Below are positions 53,464 through 63,585 of a stretch of 64,000 bases of DNA, in pieces (positions within the stretch are counted from its first letter, which is position 1; each line of letters starts with the position of its first letter). The position numbers were made by a program, and so were the translations under genes. The notes beneath the pieces were generated by a model that was not told where the DNA came from, made no database searches, and saw nothing but the letters and a program-made list of their open reading frames with translations. This DNA is from Ignavibacteriales bacterium. GTDB lineage: Bacteria; Bacteroidota; Ignavibacteria; Ignavibacteriales; Ignavibacteriaceae. The stretch is taken from assembly GCA_016700155.1 (NCBI GenBank), contig CP065001.1, positions 2,852,001 through 2,916,000 of the forward strand, read 5' to 3'.

Positions 53464-54498
53464 TTAATGCCTCACGACTCTTTTCAAAATTTCCGATGCT
53501 GTTTTAATATCTTCGAACGAAACATCAAGATGTGTTATCGCCCGCACCAAATCTACTTTACCGACTGATAAAAGTAAACCTTCATTTTTACAAACCCGAA
53601 TAATTTCATCAACAGAATGTTTTAATGGTTTGAAAAGAAGTATGTTTGTTTGAACGGAGTTCATATCAATTTCAAATGTATCATTGTTATTAATTTCTTT
53701 TGCTAAGAACAGAGCTTTTTCATGATCTTCTTTTAACCTTTCAACATTATTCTTTAATGCATACAAACCGGCAGCAGCAAGAATCCCAACCTGCCGCATT
53801 CCTCCGCCCCAGCTTTTACGAACACGGTAAGCTTCTTTAATAAATTCTTTTGTGCCCGCAATGATTGAACCGACCGGCGCTCCGAGTCCTTTTGATAAAC
53901 AGCAAGAAACAGAATCAAAGTGTGAAGCATATTCTTTAACAGAAATTCCGGTTGCTACTGATGCGTTCCAGATCCTTGCACCGTCAAGATGATAAAACAG
54001 GTTATATTTTTTTGCCAGTGCTTTTAATGATATAATATTTTCCATCTGCCAGATCGTTCCACCGCCGCGGTTGTGTGTGTTTTCAACTTCTATAACTTTT
54101 GTTCGCGGCATATAATAAGCTGAAGATGGACGAATCAAAGGTTCAACCTGTTCAGGAGTTATTACTCCCATTTTACCATCAACCGGGAAAAGTTGAATGC
54201 CGCTTATTGCAGCCGGTGAACCTGATTCATAATTAAAAATATGAGCATCACGCTCACATATAACTTCATCCCCGGGGTTTGTAAGAACATTTAAACATAT
54301 CTGGTTTCCCATCACACCGCTTGAAACAAAAAGCGTTGCTTCTTTGCCGAGAAGATCTGCAGCATATTCTTCAAGCGCATTTACTGTTGGATCTTCTTTA
54401 AAAACATCATCACCAACTTCAGCGTCATACATTGCTTTACGCATTGCCTCGGATGGTTTTGTAACTGTGTCACTTCTCAGATCAATTATTTTTTTCAT
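53464..54498 (-). CDS. Low-specificity threonine aldolase, GntG-family PLP enzyme
   Basis: 344-residue fold type I PLP enzyme cleaving threonine-type beta-hydroxy amino acids to glycine and an aldehyde. Start LRSDTVTKPSEAMRKAM and AEVGDDVFKEDPTVNALEE are family hallmarks. VENTHNRGGGTIW, HLDGARIWNA and the Schiff-base Lys in LSKGLGAPVGSIIAG complete the site. Its 5' end overlaps the lnt 3' end by 17 bp. Confidence 0.93.
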   Translation of the reverse strand: MKKIIDLRSDTVTKPSEAMRKAMYDAEVGDDVFKEDPTVNALEEYAADLLGKEATLFVSSGVMGNQICLNVLTNPGDEVICERDAHIFNYESGSPAAISGIQLFPVDGKMGVITPEQVEPLIRPSSAYYMPRTKVIEVENTHNRGGGTIWQMENIISLKALAKKYNLFYHLDGARIWNASVATGISVKEYASHFDSVSCCLSKGLGAPVGSIIAGTKEFIKEAYRVRKSWGGGMRQVGILAAAGLYALKNNVERLKEDHEKALFLAKEINNNDTFEIDMNSVQTNILLFKPLKHSVDEIIRVCKNEGLLLSVGKVDLVRAITHLDVSFEDIKTASEILKRVVRH

Positions 54499-56161
54499 CT
54501 TCTTCTTTGAACAATATTTTTTTAAGTCGTAGTAAAATAAAAAGTCCAGCTATCCATACTGAAAATGCAGAGCAAAGAACAGGAACGATCAATGGATTCT
54601 TTGTATAAAATGTTTTTTCTTCAGAAAGAGGAACATCAACAGTCAAATGCGTTGTCTGAAACATTTCCGTTTCAACAATTGTTTTACCAACCGGATTTAT
54701 GAAACAGCTTACACCGCCATTAGCAGAACGTAAAACTGATCTCCTGTTTTCTATTGCCCGAAGCACCGCAATCTCTTTATGCTGGAATGGTCCGCTTAAT
54801 CTTCCGTACCAGCTATCATTTGTTACGACAGTGATGATCTGCGCACCCTTATGAACAAAGGACGAAACAAAATCCGGGTAAAGTGATTCATAACAAACTA
54901 ACCCGTTTACTTTTATTGTATCACCGTCGTCATCCTTCATAATGAACACAGTTGTATCCTGACCAATATTCCATCCGCTTAGTCCAACTCCCCATTTCAA
55001 AAACTTACCTAGGAAAGGAAGTTTATCAACGTAAGGCACACGTTCGCCAAACGGTACTAATTTCATTTTCCCGTATCTCTGTACTTCAAATTTACCCGGT
55101 GAGAAAAAATAAATCGCATTGTAAGTCGCATAGTAAAATTTTCCTTCTGCGGCATATTTAACATCCGGGGGTTTGGTATCATTGTCGTCGTAGTAACGCA
55201 TATCAGGCATACCGGTTAAAAGATAGTTGCCAGACATATCCAGCATTGAATAAATTGAATCAAGTGTTGACCTGTGATTTCCATTCAACAAGTAAACAGG
55301 CAATGCGGTTTCAGGCCAGAGCAGCAACTGCGAGCCTTCACTGATTGCTTGTCTTGATTGGCTGAGATATTTGTTTACAAGTGCGTCAAGATTTCCGCCT
55401 GACCATTTATCCCATGGATCAATATCAGGTTGAATGATCCCAACCTTTAAATGTTTTGATGGCTCTTCATAATTATTTATTCTGATAAAACCATAGACGA
55501 TGAAGAAAATGAAAATCAAAAATGCTATTGAAAATTTTATTACTGATTTTTTACGATCTGAATTAAAATTTTTCCAGCCTTCATATAAAATCACATTTAT
55601 AAAAATTACAACCAGAGATATACCAAGCACACCAATTGTATCAGCAATTTGTATGAATGAAAGAAACTTTGCCAGCCCGCTGCCAAGTGTAAGCCAGGGA
55701 AAACTCATTTCATTTATCATGTGCAGGTATTCAAGTGTGATAAAGAAAAGAGGATAAAACCAGATTGTATTTTTGTTTGGAAAAATTTGTCGTGAAAAAT
55801 AGATCAGCGTAGTTGGGATCATATAAAGTATCGGCATAAAGAATACAAGCATTACCCCACTGATCATCAAATACGGATCGGCTGTTGCCTGCCAGCTTCC
55901 AACCCAATAAAGTGTTATGGCGCTGAAAATAAAAAAAGCAAGGTATGTTGCACGGTTTAACTCCGCCAGGGTTTTTCGTTCTCTTATTACACTAAAGAAT
56001 GGTATTAAAGCACCGAACATTAAAAGTGAAAACGGAAATGGAAAAGGTGGAAAAGAAATTCCAAGTAATGTTCCGCTGATGATTAGTTTAATTCGCTGCT
56101 GCTTTAGCTTTTTCTTTTCTTCAGGCGTAAGAACAATTTTATTTTTTTTAGAAAACCACAT
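54482..56161 (-). CDS. lnt: Apolipoprotein N-acyltransferase
   Basis: Adds the third acyl chain to lipoproteins at the inner membrane. 559 residues: six or more N-terminal helices then a nitrilase-fold domain with the Glu (LLWPETALPVY), Lys (RYGKMKLVPFGERVPY) and Cys (NGLVCYESLYPDF) triad, and a final helix. Completes the lgt pathway encoded at 20840. One base overlap with the DedA gene upstream. Confidence 0.94.
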   Translation of the reverse strand: MWFSKKNKIVLTPEEKKKLKQQRIKLIISGTLLGISFPPFPFPFSLLMFGALIPFFSVIRERKTLAELNRATYLAFFIFSAITLYWVGSWQATADPYLMISGVMLVFFMPILYMIPTTLIYFSRQIFPNKNTIWFYPLFFITLEYLHMINEMSFPWLTLGSGLAKFLSFIQIADTIGVLGISLVVIFINVILYEGWKNFNSDRKKSVIKFSIAFLIFIFFIVYGFIRINNYEEPSKHLKVGIIQPDIDPWDKWSGGNLDALVNKYLSQSRQAISEGSQLLLWPETALPVYLLNGNHRSTLDSIYSMLDMSGNYLLTGMPDMRYYDDNDTKPPDVKYAAEGKFYYATYNAIYFFSPGKFEVQRYGKMKLVPFGERVPYVDKLPFLGKFLKWGVGLSGWNIGQDTTVFIMKDDDGDTIKVNGLVCYESLYPDFVSSFVHKGAQIITVVTNDSWYGRLSGPFQHKEIAVLRAIENRRSVLRSANGGVSCFINPVGKTIVETEMFQTTHLTVDVPLSEEKTFYTKNPLIVPVLCSAFSVWIAGLFILLRLKKILFKEEDEKNN

Positions 56162-56769
56162 TACTTTTTTTTCTTTCTTAAGAAGAGAAATCTTATTACA
56201 AAAATTAATGCAATTACTGCTGTCGCTATTATAACAATATTGCTGTATGTGGAAAGATAAGAATCAATAAGCGGAACATTATCTCCAAATATCACCCCGA
56301 GATAAATTATGATTGCATTCCATGCAACTGCACTTATTGATGCAAAAAGAATCGTCTTTTTGATTTTAAGTTCACTTACTCCGGCAAAAAAAGAAATCAC
56401 CGATCTTGTTCCCGGCATGAACCTGTTTGCAAGTATAACATAGTAACCGTATTTGTTAAACCATGATTCAGCTTTATCCAATGCTTCAATCGAGATCCAT
56501 TTTATCTTTCCTGTTCTTACAAGTTTTTTATCGAGCTGCTTACCGATGTAATACAAAGTCAGAAATCCAAGCACACTTCCAACTGATGTAATAATTAATG
56601 TCGGAATAAAACTAATTACACCAGTTGATATAAGCGACCCGCCAACTACAACAACAAGGTCGCTTGGTGAAGGCGGGAAAACATTTTCAATGTATGAAAA
56701 GAAAAAAAGTGAAAGATAAATTATAAGAGGTGAAGCGCCTGAGATCTGGTTTAGTATTTCTTCTACCAT
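56161..56769 (-). CDS. DedA-family membrane protein
   Basis: 202 residues with about five helices. Family motifs: FFSYIENVFPPSPSDLVVVV, GSVLGFLTLYYIGKQLDKKL, FNKYGYYVILANRFMPGTRS. DedA proteins are linked to undecaprenyl-phosphate or lipid flipping and to membrane-potential homeostasis. Ends with a lysine-rich tail. Confidence 0.92.
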   Translation of the reverse strand: MVEEILNQISGASPLIIYLSLFFFSYIENVFPPSPSDLVVVVGGSLISTGVISFIPTLIITSVGSVLGFLTLYYIGKQLDKKLVRTGKIKWISIEALDKAESWFNKYGYYVILANRFMPGTRSVISFFAGVSELKIKKTILFASISAVAWNAIIIYLGVIFGDNVPLIDSYLSTYSNIVIIATAVIALIFVIRFLFLRKKKK

Positions 56770-56774
56770 AAATT

Positions 56775-57260
56775 TTATTTGTGAATGAGAAGAACAGTTG
56801 CCCAGGCTGATACGCCTTCTTCTCTTCCGACGAATCCGAGCTTTTCAGTAGTTGTTGCTTTTACAGAAACATTTTCAATTTCTGTTTCAAGGATTTCTGC
56901 AATCCTGCTTTTTATTTGAGGAATAAACTTTGCGATCTTTGGTCTTTCCATCGCGATTACGGAATCAAGATTTCCCAAAACATATTCTTTTTCTTTAATC
57001 AGTGTATAAACTTTTTTTAACAGCACAGCGCTGTCTGCATCTTTATATTTTTCATCAGTGTCAGGGAAATGATGACCGATATCACCAAGTGACAAAGCAC
57101 CAAGCAGTGCATCGGAGATTGCATGAAGAAGAACATCTGCATCTGAGTGTCCCAATAAACCTTTCTCTGATGGAATTTCAACACCGCCTAAAATTAATTT
57201 TCTTCCTTCTGCAAAAGCATGAACATCAAATCCATTTCCGATCCGTATAGAATTTTTCAA
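56775..57260 (-). CDS. ispF: 2-C-methyl-D-erythritol 2,4-cyclodiphosphate synthase
   Basis: Zn-dependent enzyme of the MEP isoprenoid pathway. 161 residues. [29 protein letters not shown] (metal-binding Asp/His), [11 protein letters not shown] and [19 protein letters not shown] are all diagnostic. The start is a TTG at 57260 that overlaps the acylphosphatase TGA by four bases; no ATG suits the family N-terminus. Confidence 0.95.
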   Translation of the reverse strand: MKNSIRIGNGFDVHAFAEGRKLILGGVEIPSEKGLLGHSDADVLLHAISDALLGALSLGDIGHHFPDTDEKYKDADSAVLLKKVYTLIKEKEYVLGNLDSVIAMERPKIAKFIPQIKSRIAEILETEIENVSVKATTTEKLGFVGREEGVSAWATVLLIHK

Positions 57261-57544
57261 TGTGTTATCTCAAAACTTTTAAATTCATTTTTATATTCCA
57301 TCCATTTTATCCCGGCATTTTTAACTGAAGCGTGGGATGGTCCGACTCTTAATTCACTGAACAAAGCTTCAATCAAAGCCGCTTCCCCTTCAACAACAGT
57401 AAGTACTTCACCGGAATAAAGATTTTTTACATATCCATTAAGATTTAACTGCTGCGCTTTTCTCATAACAAAATACCTGAACCCAACACCTTGCACCAAT
57501 CCGTTAACAATTATTTCAGCTCGTTTCAGGTTGTCCATTTTCAT
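57257..57544 (-). CDS. acyP: Acylphosphatase
   Basis: 95 residues. The catalytic Arg is in [16 protein letters not shown] and the catalytic Asn in [26 protein letters not shown] completes the signature. Hydrolyses acyl phosphates. Overlaps the EamA gene by 29 bp and ispF by four, so part of a tightly packed operon. Confidence 0.93.
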   Translation of the reverse strand: MKMDNLKRAEIIVNGLVQGVGFRYFVMRKAQQLNLNGYVKNLYSGEVLTVVEGEAALIEALFSELRVGPSHASVKNAGIKWMEYKNEFKSFEITH

Positions 57545-58442
57545 TTTTTTGTTTGTCGATTAACTCACTCGCCAGTAACCCTCCAAATATAAAGATACAG
57601 CCTATAAAGCCAAAGTTTGAAATTCTTTCATTCAAAACTATGAAGGCAATGATGGCGGCAAATATCGGTTCGAGTGAAAATATAACTGCTGCTTTTGTTG
57701 GAGTAACTGTTTTTTGAAATCTTGTCTGAAGAATTGTCGTTACAACTGTTGCAAGAATTGCTGTGTAAGCAATTGCAAAAATTAAGTTGTCATTCATCGT
57801 AAACCGGATTTGTTCTATGCCTGTTGCGGCAAACAATCCAATTGAAATGAATCCACCGATTGCTGTTAAAAACACCTGAATAAATACAAGAGGCATATAA
57901 TCAAATTTTTTGCTTACAATGTCTAAGTAAACAATATAAAGCGCGAAGAATATTGCACAGATGAATGTAAGCACATCACCGATGTTCAGGTTGTTACCAA
58001 GTTCAGTGAAGATACCAATTATTGAATCGCCTTTACTTGATAATAAAATTAATCCAATAAACACCAATACAACTCCCAGCATTGTTCCTCTGCCGGGTGC
58101 TTTTCTTTCAATCATAACCTGGAACAATGGCGTAAGCACGACGAATGTTCCGGTAATAAATCCTGACTTTGTTGCAGAAGTATAATTTAATCCGACTGTT
58201 TGAATTGTAAATCCGATAAAGTAAAGAAGTCCGAGAATCAATCCGCCGATAAGTGTCGGCTTAGAAATATTCTTAAACACTTTGGGGATAAACGGAATAA
58301 GAATAAGTGAGGCAAGAGCAAACCGCATTGATATAAATACCATTGGGGAGACATCTTCAAGCGCGGTTTTAATTATTGTAAACGTCGCTCCCCAGATTAC
58401 AGTTGTAAGAACTAACGCACCTTCACCATAAAACTTTTTCAT
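57516..58442 (-). CDS. EamA/DMT-family transporter
   Basis: 308 residues with ten predicted helices in two EamA repeats (ALVLTTVIWGATFTIIK ... IGLILLSSKGDS and DVLTFICAIFFALYIVYLD ... IFIFGGLLASELID). Drug/metabolite exporter superfamily; substrate unknown. Confidence 0.9.
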   Translation of the reverse strand: MKKFYGEGALVLTTVIWGATFTIIKTALEDVSPMVFISMRFALASLILIPFIPKVFKNISKPTLIGGLILGLLYFIGFTIQTVGLNYTSATKSGFITGTFVVLTPLFQVMIERKAPGRGTMLGVVLVFIGLILLSSKGDSIIGIFTELGNNLNIGDVLTFICAIFFALYIVYLDIVSKKFDYMPLVFIQVFLTAIGGFISIGLFAATGIEQIRFTMNDNLIFAIAYTAILATVVTTILQTRFQKTVTPTKAAVIFSLEPIFAAIIAFIVLNERISNFGFIGCIFIFGGLLASELIDKQKNENGQPETS

Positions 58443-58463
58443 GATAAACCCGGAAAGGGATTT

Positions 58464-59360
58464 CTACTCGTCAGGTTGGTCATAACCAAATTGCTTTAAC
58501 ATCTTTTCATCGGAGCGCCATTTTTTTCTGACCTTTACTCTTAGCTCCAGGAACACCGGTCGTTCCAAAAATTTTTCAATTTCTTCGCGCGATTTTTTGC
58601 CTATCTTTTTTATTCCTTCTCCCTGCTTACCAACTATAATTATTTTCTGACTGTCTCGCTCAACTATTATTTCAGCCTGAATAAAATCTTTCCGGTCTTC
58701 TCTTTCTTTGAAATCGACTATCTGAACTTCGCAACTGTAAGGAACTTCATCCTGGAACAATTCAAGAATTTTTTCGCGGATTATTTCAGAAACAAAAAAT
58801 CTTTCATTTGCATCAGAGATTGAATCATCCGGATAAAGTTTTGGACCTTCCGGTAAAAGATTAATTATTTCAGTTTTAACACTATCTACATTGAAATTTT
58901 TAGCTGCTGAAGCAGGGATAATTGCTTTGTACTTACCTGTTTTTTCAAAACTATTTATTAAGGTGAGAATCTTGTCCTGTTGTGAAAGATCTATTTTATT
59001 TAGAACAAGAATTACAGGTTTATTATTTTTTTCAAGCACAGAATTAATTAGTTGTTCATTTTCTTCAATCTTCTGAGTGACATCAAAAATTAAGATTATT
59101 AAATCAGCATCAACAACAGATTGTGTTACACTTTCCATCATTTTTTTTTGAAGAAGATATGATGGTTCAAGAACTCCCGGTGTATCTAAAAATATTATCT
59201 GATATTCATCTTCACTCAGTATGCCGAGAATTCTCTTTCGTGTAGTCTGAGGTTTTTTATTTACAATGGAAAGTTTTTGACCAAGCAATGCATTCAGCAG
59301 TGTTGACTTACCTGCATTTGGCTTGCCAATTATAGCAACATAACCCGTTTTTGTTTTCAT
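58464..59360 (-). CDS. era: GTPase Era
   Basis: Ribosome-assembly GTPase that binds 16S rRNA through a KH domain. 298 residues from the ATG at 59360; a TTG at 59375 would overlap the neighbour. G1 GKPNAGKST, G2 KPQTTRKRI, G3 DTPGV, G4 LNKID, G5 PASAAKN, then the KH domain with IIVGKQGEGIKKIGKKSREE. Complete. Confidence 0.96.
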   Translation of the reverse strand: MKTKTGYVAIIGKPNAGKSTLLNALLGQKLSIVNKKPQTTRKRILGILSEDEYQIIFLDTPGVLEPSYLLQKKMMESVTQSVVDADLIILIFDVTQKIEENEQLINSVLEKNNKPVILVLNKIDLSQQDKILTLINSFEKTGKYKAIIPASAAKNFNVDSVKTEIINLLPEGPKLYPDDSISDANERFFVSEIIREKILELFQDEVPYSCEVQIVDFKEREDRKDFIQAEIIVERDSQKIIIVGKQGEGIKKIGKKSREEIEKFLERPVFLELRVKVRKKWRSDEKMLKQFGYDQPDE

Positions 59361-59367
59361 CAGACTA

Positions 59368-59691
59368 TTATTCAATTACAACTGCGGTTCCGCTTGCGCT
59401 TACCATAAGCATGTTTCCGCTGCCGCCGCCAATTGTTTCATAATCAAGGTCAACACCTATTACAGCGTTTGCGCCATAAGACCTGGCGAGTTCCATCATT
59501 TCATTAATTGCGATGTCTTTTGCTTTGCGTAATTCCTGTTCATACGCTGCTGAACGTCCGCCGACTATATCACGGATTCCTGCAAAAAAATCTTTAAAAA
59601 TATTTGCGCCAAGAATTGCCTTACCGCTTACGAGTCCGTAATACTTGGTTATTTTTTTCCCTTCAACAGTGTTTGTTGTGGTCACTAACAT
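59368..59691 (-). CDS. YbjQ/UPF0145-family protein
   Basis: 107 residues, typical of the family. [55 protein letters not shown] and [13 protein letters not shown] are the conserved segments. Forms beta-rich oligomers; often labelled heavy-metal-binding on weak evidence. Seven bp upstream of era. Confidence 0.92.
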   Translation of the reverse strand: MLVTTTNTVEGKKITKYYGLVSGKAILGANIFKDFFAGIRDIVGGRSAAYEQELRKAKDIAINEMMELARSYGANAVIGVDLDYETIGGGSGNMLMVSASGTAVVIE

Positions 59692-59791
59692 TTTTACTCC
59701 GGTTATTTTTAGTTTGAGTGCAAATATACGAAGCTTTGATGAAATGAGGGCAGAAAGTTCCTGAAGATCTTAAGCACAATTACTGAATATT

Positions 59792-60316
59792 TTAGATTTT
59801 ATTCAGATTTGTTTTACCGGTTTTAAAAAATTCAAAAAATAAATAAGCAGAGATAATTATTGAAAACGCCAGTATAGAACCCACTACAGAGATGTTAGTT
59901 CCTTTAAAAAAGTCAACGATTGATTTTGCAAGATGCTCAAAATAAACGGCAGTGTTTTCCAGTAACCCGGTAGAGGAGTCATCTTTATTTACGCTGCTTA
60001 ACATTCCATACGTTACATAGCTGACAAGAAGTACTGATGCACCGATAAACAAAGAATACATAAGCACAAGAAAATAATTCTGCTGTTTAAACCAACCGGG
60101 CTTCCGGTTGAGATTGTTCATCACACGCGAAATAAAATCAGGTGAGGTTTCATCTTCTTTTAAATGCTTAAGTGTGTGGTGAATTGATTTCAATGCCAGG
60201 TAACGTTTACGCAAATCTTCTGATTGATTGATCGCTTTTTCAATAAATTCTATTTCAGATTTACTCAGTTCCTTATCTAAAAATTTATTTAACAATTCGT
60301 CATTTATTTCATCCAT
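59792..60316 (-). CDS. Putative anti-sigma factor, single-pass membrane protein
   Basis: 174 residues. N-terminal helical region (LLNKFLDKELSKSEIEFIEK, RYLALKSIHHTLKHLKEDE) like a zinc-free anti-sigma domain, then two hydrophobic segments near 83-103 and 145-163. Overlaps the sigma gene by 13 bp, the usual sigma/anti-sigma coupling. Signal unknown. Confidence 0.75.
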   Translation of the reverse strand: MDEINDELLNKFLDKELSKSEIEFIEKAINQSEDLRKRYLALKSIHHTLKHLKEDETSPDFISRVMNNLNRKPGWFKQQNYFLVLMYSLFIGASVLLVSYVTYGMLSSVNKDDSSTGLLENTAVYFEHLAKSIVDFFKGTNISVVGSILAFSIIISAYLFFEFFKTGKTNLNKI

Positions 60317-60879
60317 ACTAATTCCTCGCTGTTTTTAATTTTTAGCACAGCATCTTTTAAAGCATTTCTTGAACGGTGAAGAATAACTTTTACATTAGGA
60401 ACGCTAAGATTCATAACTTCGCCGATTTCTTCGCAGCTCATTTCTTCCAGGTAAAACATTGTAATTAAAGATGCATATTTTTCAGGAAGCTTTTCAATTA
60501 GTCTGTTTACAAATTTTTCTGTTTCTAATTTTTCAACCTGGTCGGCTTCAACTTCTCCTGCCAGGTCAAGATGGTCATCGATTGATGACATTTCATTTTC
60601 TATTTTTCTTTTCTTAGCTGTTAATTTAGTCAATGCACTGTTATAAACAATCCGGTAAAACCAGGTTGAGAATTTTGATTCAAGTCTGAAATTATTGAGT
60701 CCCCTGTACGCTTTTAAAAAACAGTCCTGTAAAACTTCCTCTGCTTCCATTTCATTTTTAAGCATTCTTTTAAGAAGAGAAAAAGCCTTGTTCTTGTACC
60801 GGTTAACTATAATTGAGTAATCAGATTGATTTCCTCTTTTAACTGATTCAATAATTTCAATGTCTGAAAGATTCTTCAT
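60304..60879 (-). CDS. ECF-type RNA polymerase sigma factor
   Basis: About 191 residues from the ATG at 60879; the longer reading to 60951 adds unrelated sequence. Region 2 (NRYKNKAFSLLKRMLKNEME, EEVLQDCFLKAYRGLNNFR, STWFYRIVYNSAL) and region 4 (LPEKYASLITMFYLEEMSCE, EIGEVMNLSVPNVKVILHRS) are complete. The target regulon is unknown. Divergent from the DUF6249 gene at 61067. Confidence 0.93.
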   Translation of the reverse strand: MKNLSDIEIIESVKRGNQSDYSIIVNRYKNKAFSLLKRMLKNEMEAEEVLQDCFLKAYRGLNNFRLESKFSTWFYRIVYNSALTKLTAKKRKIENEMSSIDDHLDLAGEVEADQVEKLETEKFVNRLIEKLPEKYASLITMFYLEEMSCEEIGEVMNLSVPNVKVILHRSRNALKDAVLKIKNSEELVWMK

Positions 60880-61066
60880 TTTATGGTTAGACTTAATAAG
60901 TCTCCGACAGGTTACACAGCTAAACATATCTTTAAAGCATTCCAATTGCAATGTGTAACCTTATTTAATTTTACTATGTCTTAAAGACTGAAGAAGAAAT
61001 AATTCTCCAACTGTAACCAGGAAAATATTTTTAAGTCAAAAGATTAAAAGAAGAAAGGCGAACACA

Positions 61067-61417
61067 ATGGAAGGCGAAACAATTGCGGTATTTATACCTA
61101 TAATTATGGTACTTGTAACAGGACTTGTACTTGTTACTTATTTTTTCCTCAGATCGAGAGAGCGACAGATGCTTATTGACAAAGGACTGAACGCAGAACA
61201 AATGAAACAGTTCTTTGAAAGTAAGAAGGATCAATTCTGGCTGTTAAAAATCGGAGTGATTGCCATAGCATTCGGATTAAGTCTTGGGTTAGGACTGATG
61301 CTGGAAGATGTTACAAGCAAAGAGTACTGGGTTCCATTGTCTCTATTCACTGTAACAGGTGTTGGTTTTATAGCTGCAAATCTTGTATCAAGAAAACTTG
61401 AAAAAGATTCTAAGTAG
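61067..61417 (+). CDS. DUF6249-family small membrane protein
   Basis: 116 residues. Three hydrophobic helices (IPIIMVLVTGLVLVTYFFL, VIAIAFGLSLGLGLML, LFTVTGVGFIAANLV) and a cytoplasmic loop RSRERQMLIDKGLNAEQM typical of the family. Function unknown. Divergent from the ECF sigma gene; such proteins often lie beside ECF systems and may be targets. Confidence 0.84.
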   Translation: MEGETIAVFIPIIMVLVTGLVLVTYFFLRSRERQMLIDKGLNAEQMKQFFESKKDQFWLLKIGVIAIAFGLSLGLGLMLEDVTSKEYWVPLSLFTVTGVGFIAANLVSRKLEKDSK

Positions 61418-61446
61418 GACTTGGTTCTGTTAGTTACCACATTTAA

Positions 61447-61484
61447 ATGTGTTGTCAGTTAAAAAACTGACAACACATTTTTTT
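61447..61484. terminator. Strong hairpin terminator between convergent genes
   Basis: Fourteen-base arms (61447-61460 and 61465-61478; core TGTGTTGTCAGTT) with a 4-A loop, followed by TTTTTTT on the plus strand. Stops the DUF6249 transcript and, with a shorter T-tract, could also serve trxB, whose stop is at 61487. Confidence 0.93.
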
Positions 61485-61486
61485 AA

Positions 61487-62434
61487 TTAACCTTCCTGAG
61501 CTTCCAACCAGCGTTCACAATCAAGAGCCGCCATACAACCGCTGCCAGCAGCAGTAATTGCCTGACGGTATGTTTTATCGGCAACATCACCTGCGGCAAA
61601 AACACCTTCGATGTTTGTATAAGTCGAACCTGATTTAGTAAGCAGATAACCGGTTTCATCCATATCAATAATACCTTTGAACAATTTTGTATTTGGCTGA
61701 TGACCGATTCCGATAAAAAGTCCGTCCGCTTTCAGTTCTGATGTAGAACCATCAACAGTATCCTGTAAAATTACTCCTGTCATTGTTTTTCTGCCGTTCT
61801 CTTCTGCACCGACAACTTCTTTAACAACTTTGTTTGTAAGGAATTTTATTTTCGGATTTTTCTGTGCCCGCTCAAACATAATTTTAGAAGCACGGAATTC
61901 ATCTCTACGATGGATGATAGTCACTTCACTCGCAAATTTTGTCAGGAAGTTTGCTTCTTCCATAGCAGTATCACCACCGCCGACAACAATTACTTTTAAC
62001 CCTTTAAAGAAAAAACCATCACAGGTTGCGCAGGCTGAAACACCATAACCCATGTACTTTGATTCACTTTCTAATCCTATCAGTTTGGCCGAAGCACCAG
62101 TTGAAATAATTATTGCGTCAGCAGTATGAACATCATCGTATGTCTTTACAGTAAACGGTCTCTTTGAAAAATCTACTTCTACTACTTCTTTATAAATTGA
62201 GGTTGCACCGAAGCGCTGTACCTGTTTTCTCATTACATCCATTAGTTCCGGACCCTGAATACCGTGTTCAAAACCTGGATAGTTTTCTACTTCTGTTGTG
62301 ATAGTTAACTGTCCGCCGGGCTGCATTCCTTCAAATATAACCGGGTTTAAATTTGCTCTGCCTGTGTATAACGCGGCTGTAAATCCAGCCGGACCTGATC
62401 CGATAATAATTACTTTATGATGATTGTTAGACAT
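61487..62434 (-). CDS. trxB: Thioredoxin-disulfide reductase
   Basis: NADPH-dependent flavoenzyme that reduces thioredoxin. 315 residues. FAD motif IGSGPAGFTAALYTGRANL, redox pair CATCDG, NADPH motif VVGGGDTAMEEA and C-terminal FAD motif GVFAAGDVADKTYRQAITAA. Complete. Confidence 0.96.
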   Translation of the reverse strand: MSNNHHKVIIIGSGPAGFTAALYTGRANLNPVIFEGMQPGGQLTITTEVENYPGFEHGIQGPELMDVMRKQVQRFGATSIYKEVVEVDFSKRPFTVKTYDDVHTADAIIISTGASAKLIGLESESKYMGYGVSACATCDGFFFKGLKVIVVGGGDTAMEEANFLTKFASEVTIIHRRDEFRASKIMFERAQKNPKIKFLTNKVVKEVVGAEENGRKTMTGVILQDTVDGSTSELKADGLFIGIGHQPNTKLFKGIIDMDETGYLLTKSGSTYTNIEGVFAAGDVADKTYRQAITAAGSGCMAALDCERWLEAQEG

Positions 62435-62550
62435 TATTTCTCCGAAATTATCTGAATATTTTAACTGCCTATATGATTACTCTTTTCTATAAAAGTTTCA
62501 AAGTGCTTTGCAAAGTTACGAACTTAATCTGTTATTCTCTTTTCATTTTC

Positions 62551-63492
62551 TTATTCTTCCAAAAACTCTGCGTTTCTTTTTAAGCCTTTAAGTTTAGTTC
62601 TTTTAATCGGGCTTTCACTAAATCTGATTTTGAATTCTTCATCATTCATGTCCTTTACTTCATTCATCGTCAAAGATGTTTTTCCATCCTTAGGTTCAAA
62701 ATCTTTTATCGATGATGTAATAGAAAATTTTTCATTCCACGGGCAAACGTCCTGGCATATATCGCAGCCGAATATCCAGTCGTCAAACTTTCCTTTGTAC
62801 TCAGTTGGAATTTCATTTTTATTTTCAATCGTCAGGTATGATATGCATTTGTTTGAATCAACTACATACTCTTTAACAATAGCGCCGGTTGGACAGGCAT
62901 CAAGACATGCTGTGCAACTTCCACAAAAATCTGTGATGATTTCAGAATAGGTAAAATCTTTGTTTGTGAAAATGGTCGCTATAAAAAACCAGCTCCCGAT
63001 ATTTCTGTTAATTACATTTGTATGTTTACCGAGCCAGCCCAGACCTGCACGCACAGCCCATGCTTTATCCATAACAGGACCGGTATCAACGTACGAAATT
63101 GAGTTGAACGAGTTATCAATTTCTTTCAGTTTTGTTTCAAGCAGTTTTAACTTTTCCCAGATGATAAGATGATAATCTTTTCCCCAGGCATATCTTGAAA
63201 CCTTGCCTGCCGGTAGTTTGTTTTTTTCTTTATCACTTTTTGTGTTATGAGTGAATGGCGTATTGTAATTAAGTCCGAGTGAAATTACACTTTTAACATC
63301 AGAAAAAATTTGGGATGGATCTTCCCGCTTATTAAAATTTCTTGCCATATAAGACATATCAGCATGAAAATCTTTTTCAAGCCATTGTTTTAATTTTTGG
63401 ATTTCAGAGGAAAGCGGCTCAACTTTTGCAAAACCGACCAGATCAAAGCCGAGTGAGTGAGCTATATCAATTACTGTTTGATTTGTTATCAC
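62551..63492 (-). CDS. queG: Epoxyqueuosine reductase
   Basis: Cobalamin- and Fe-S-dependent last step of queuosine tRNA modification. 313 residues, GTG start. LVGFAKVEPL and DTGPVMDKAWAVRAGLGWLG (B12 site), then two 4Fe-4S motifs, CGSCTACLDACPTGAI and CDICQDVCPWN. Requires B12, which connects loosely to the PduS-like protein as another possible B12 user. Confidence 0.95.
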   Translation of the reverse strand: MITNQTVIDIAHSLGFDLVGFAKVEPLSSEIQKLKQWLEKDFHADMSYMARNFNKREDPSQIFSDVKSVISLGLNYNTPFTHNTKSDKEKNKLPAGKVSRYAWGKDYHLIIWEKLKLLETKLKEIDNSFNSISYVDTGPVMDKAWAVRAGLGWLGKHTNVINRNIGSWFFIATIFTNKDFTYSEIITDFCGSCTACLDACPTGAIVKEYVVDSNKCISYLTIENKNEIPTEYKGKFDDWIFGCDICQDVCPWNEKFSITSSIKDFEPKDGKTSLTMNEVKDMNDEEFKIRFSESPIKRTKLKGLKRNAEFLEE

Positions 63493-63585
63493 TTTTTATA
63501 AAAGTTATCGATATTTGGATTTGTCATGAGACTTCTATGGCTTCACCATCGAAGTGACAAAGCCTGGTCATATCCAGAATCACTG

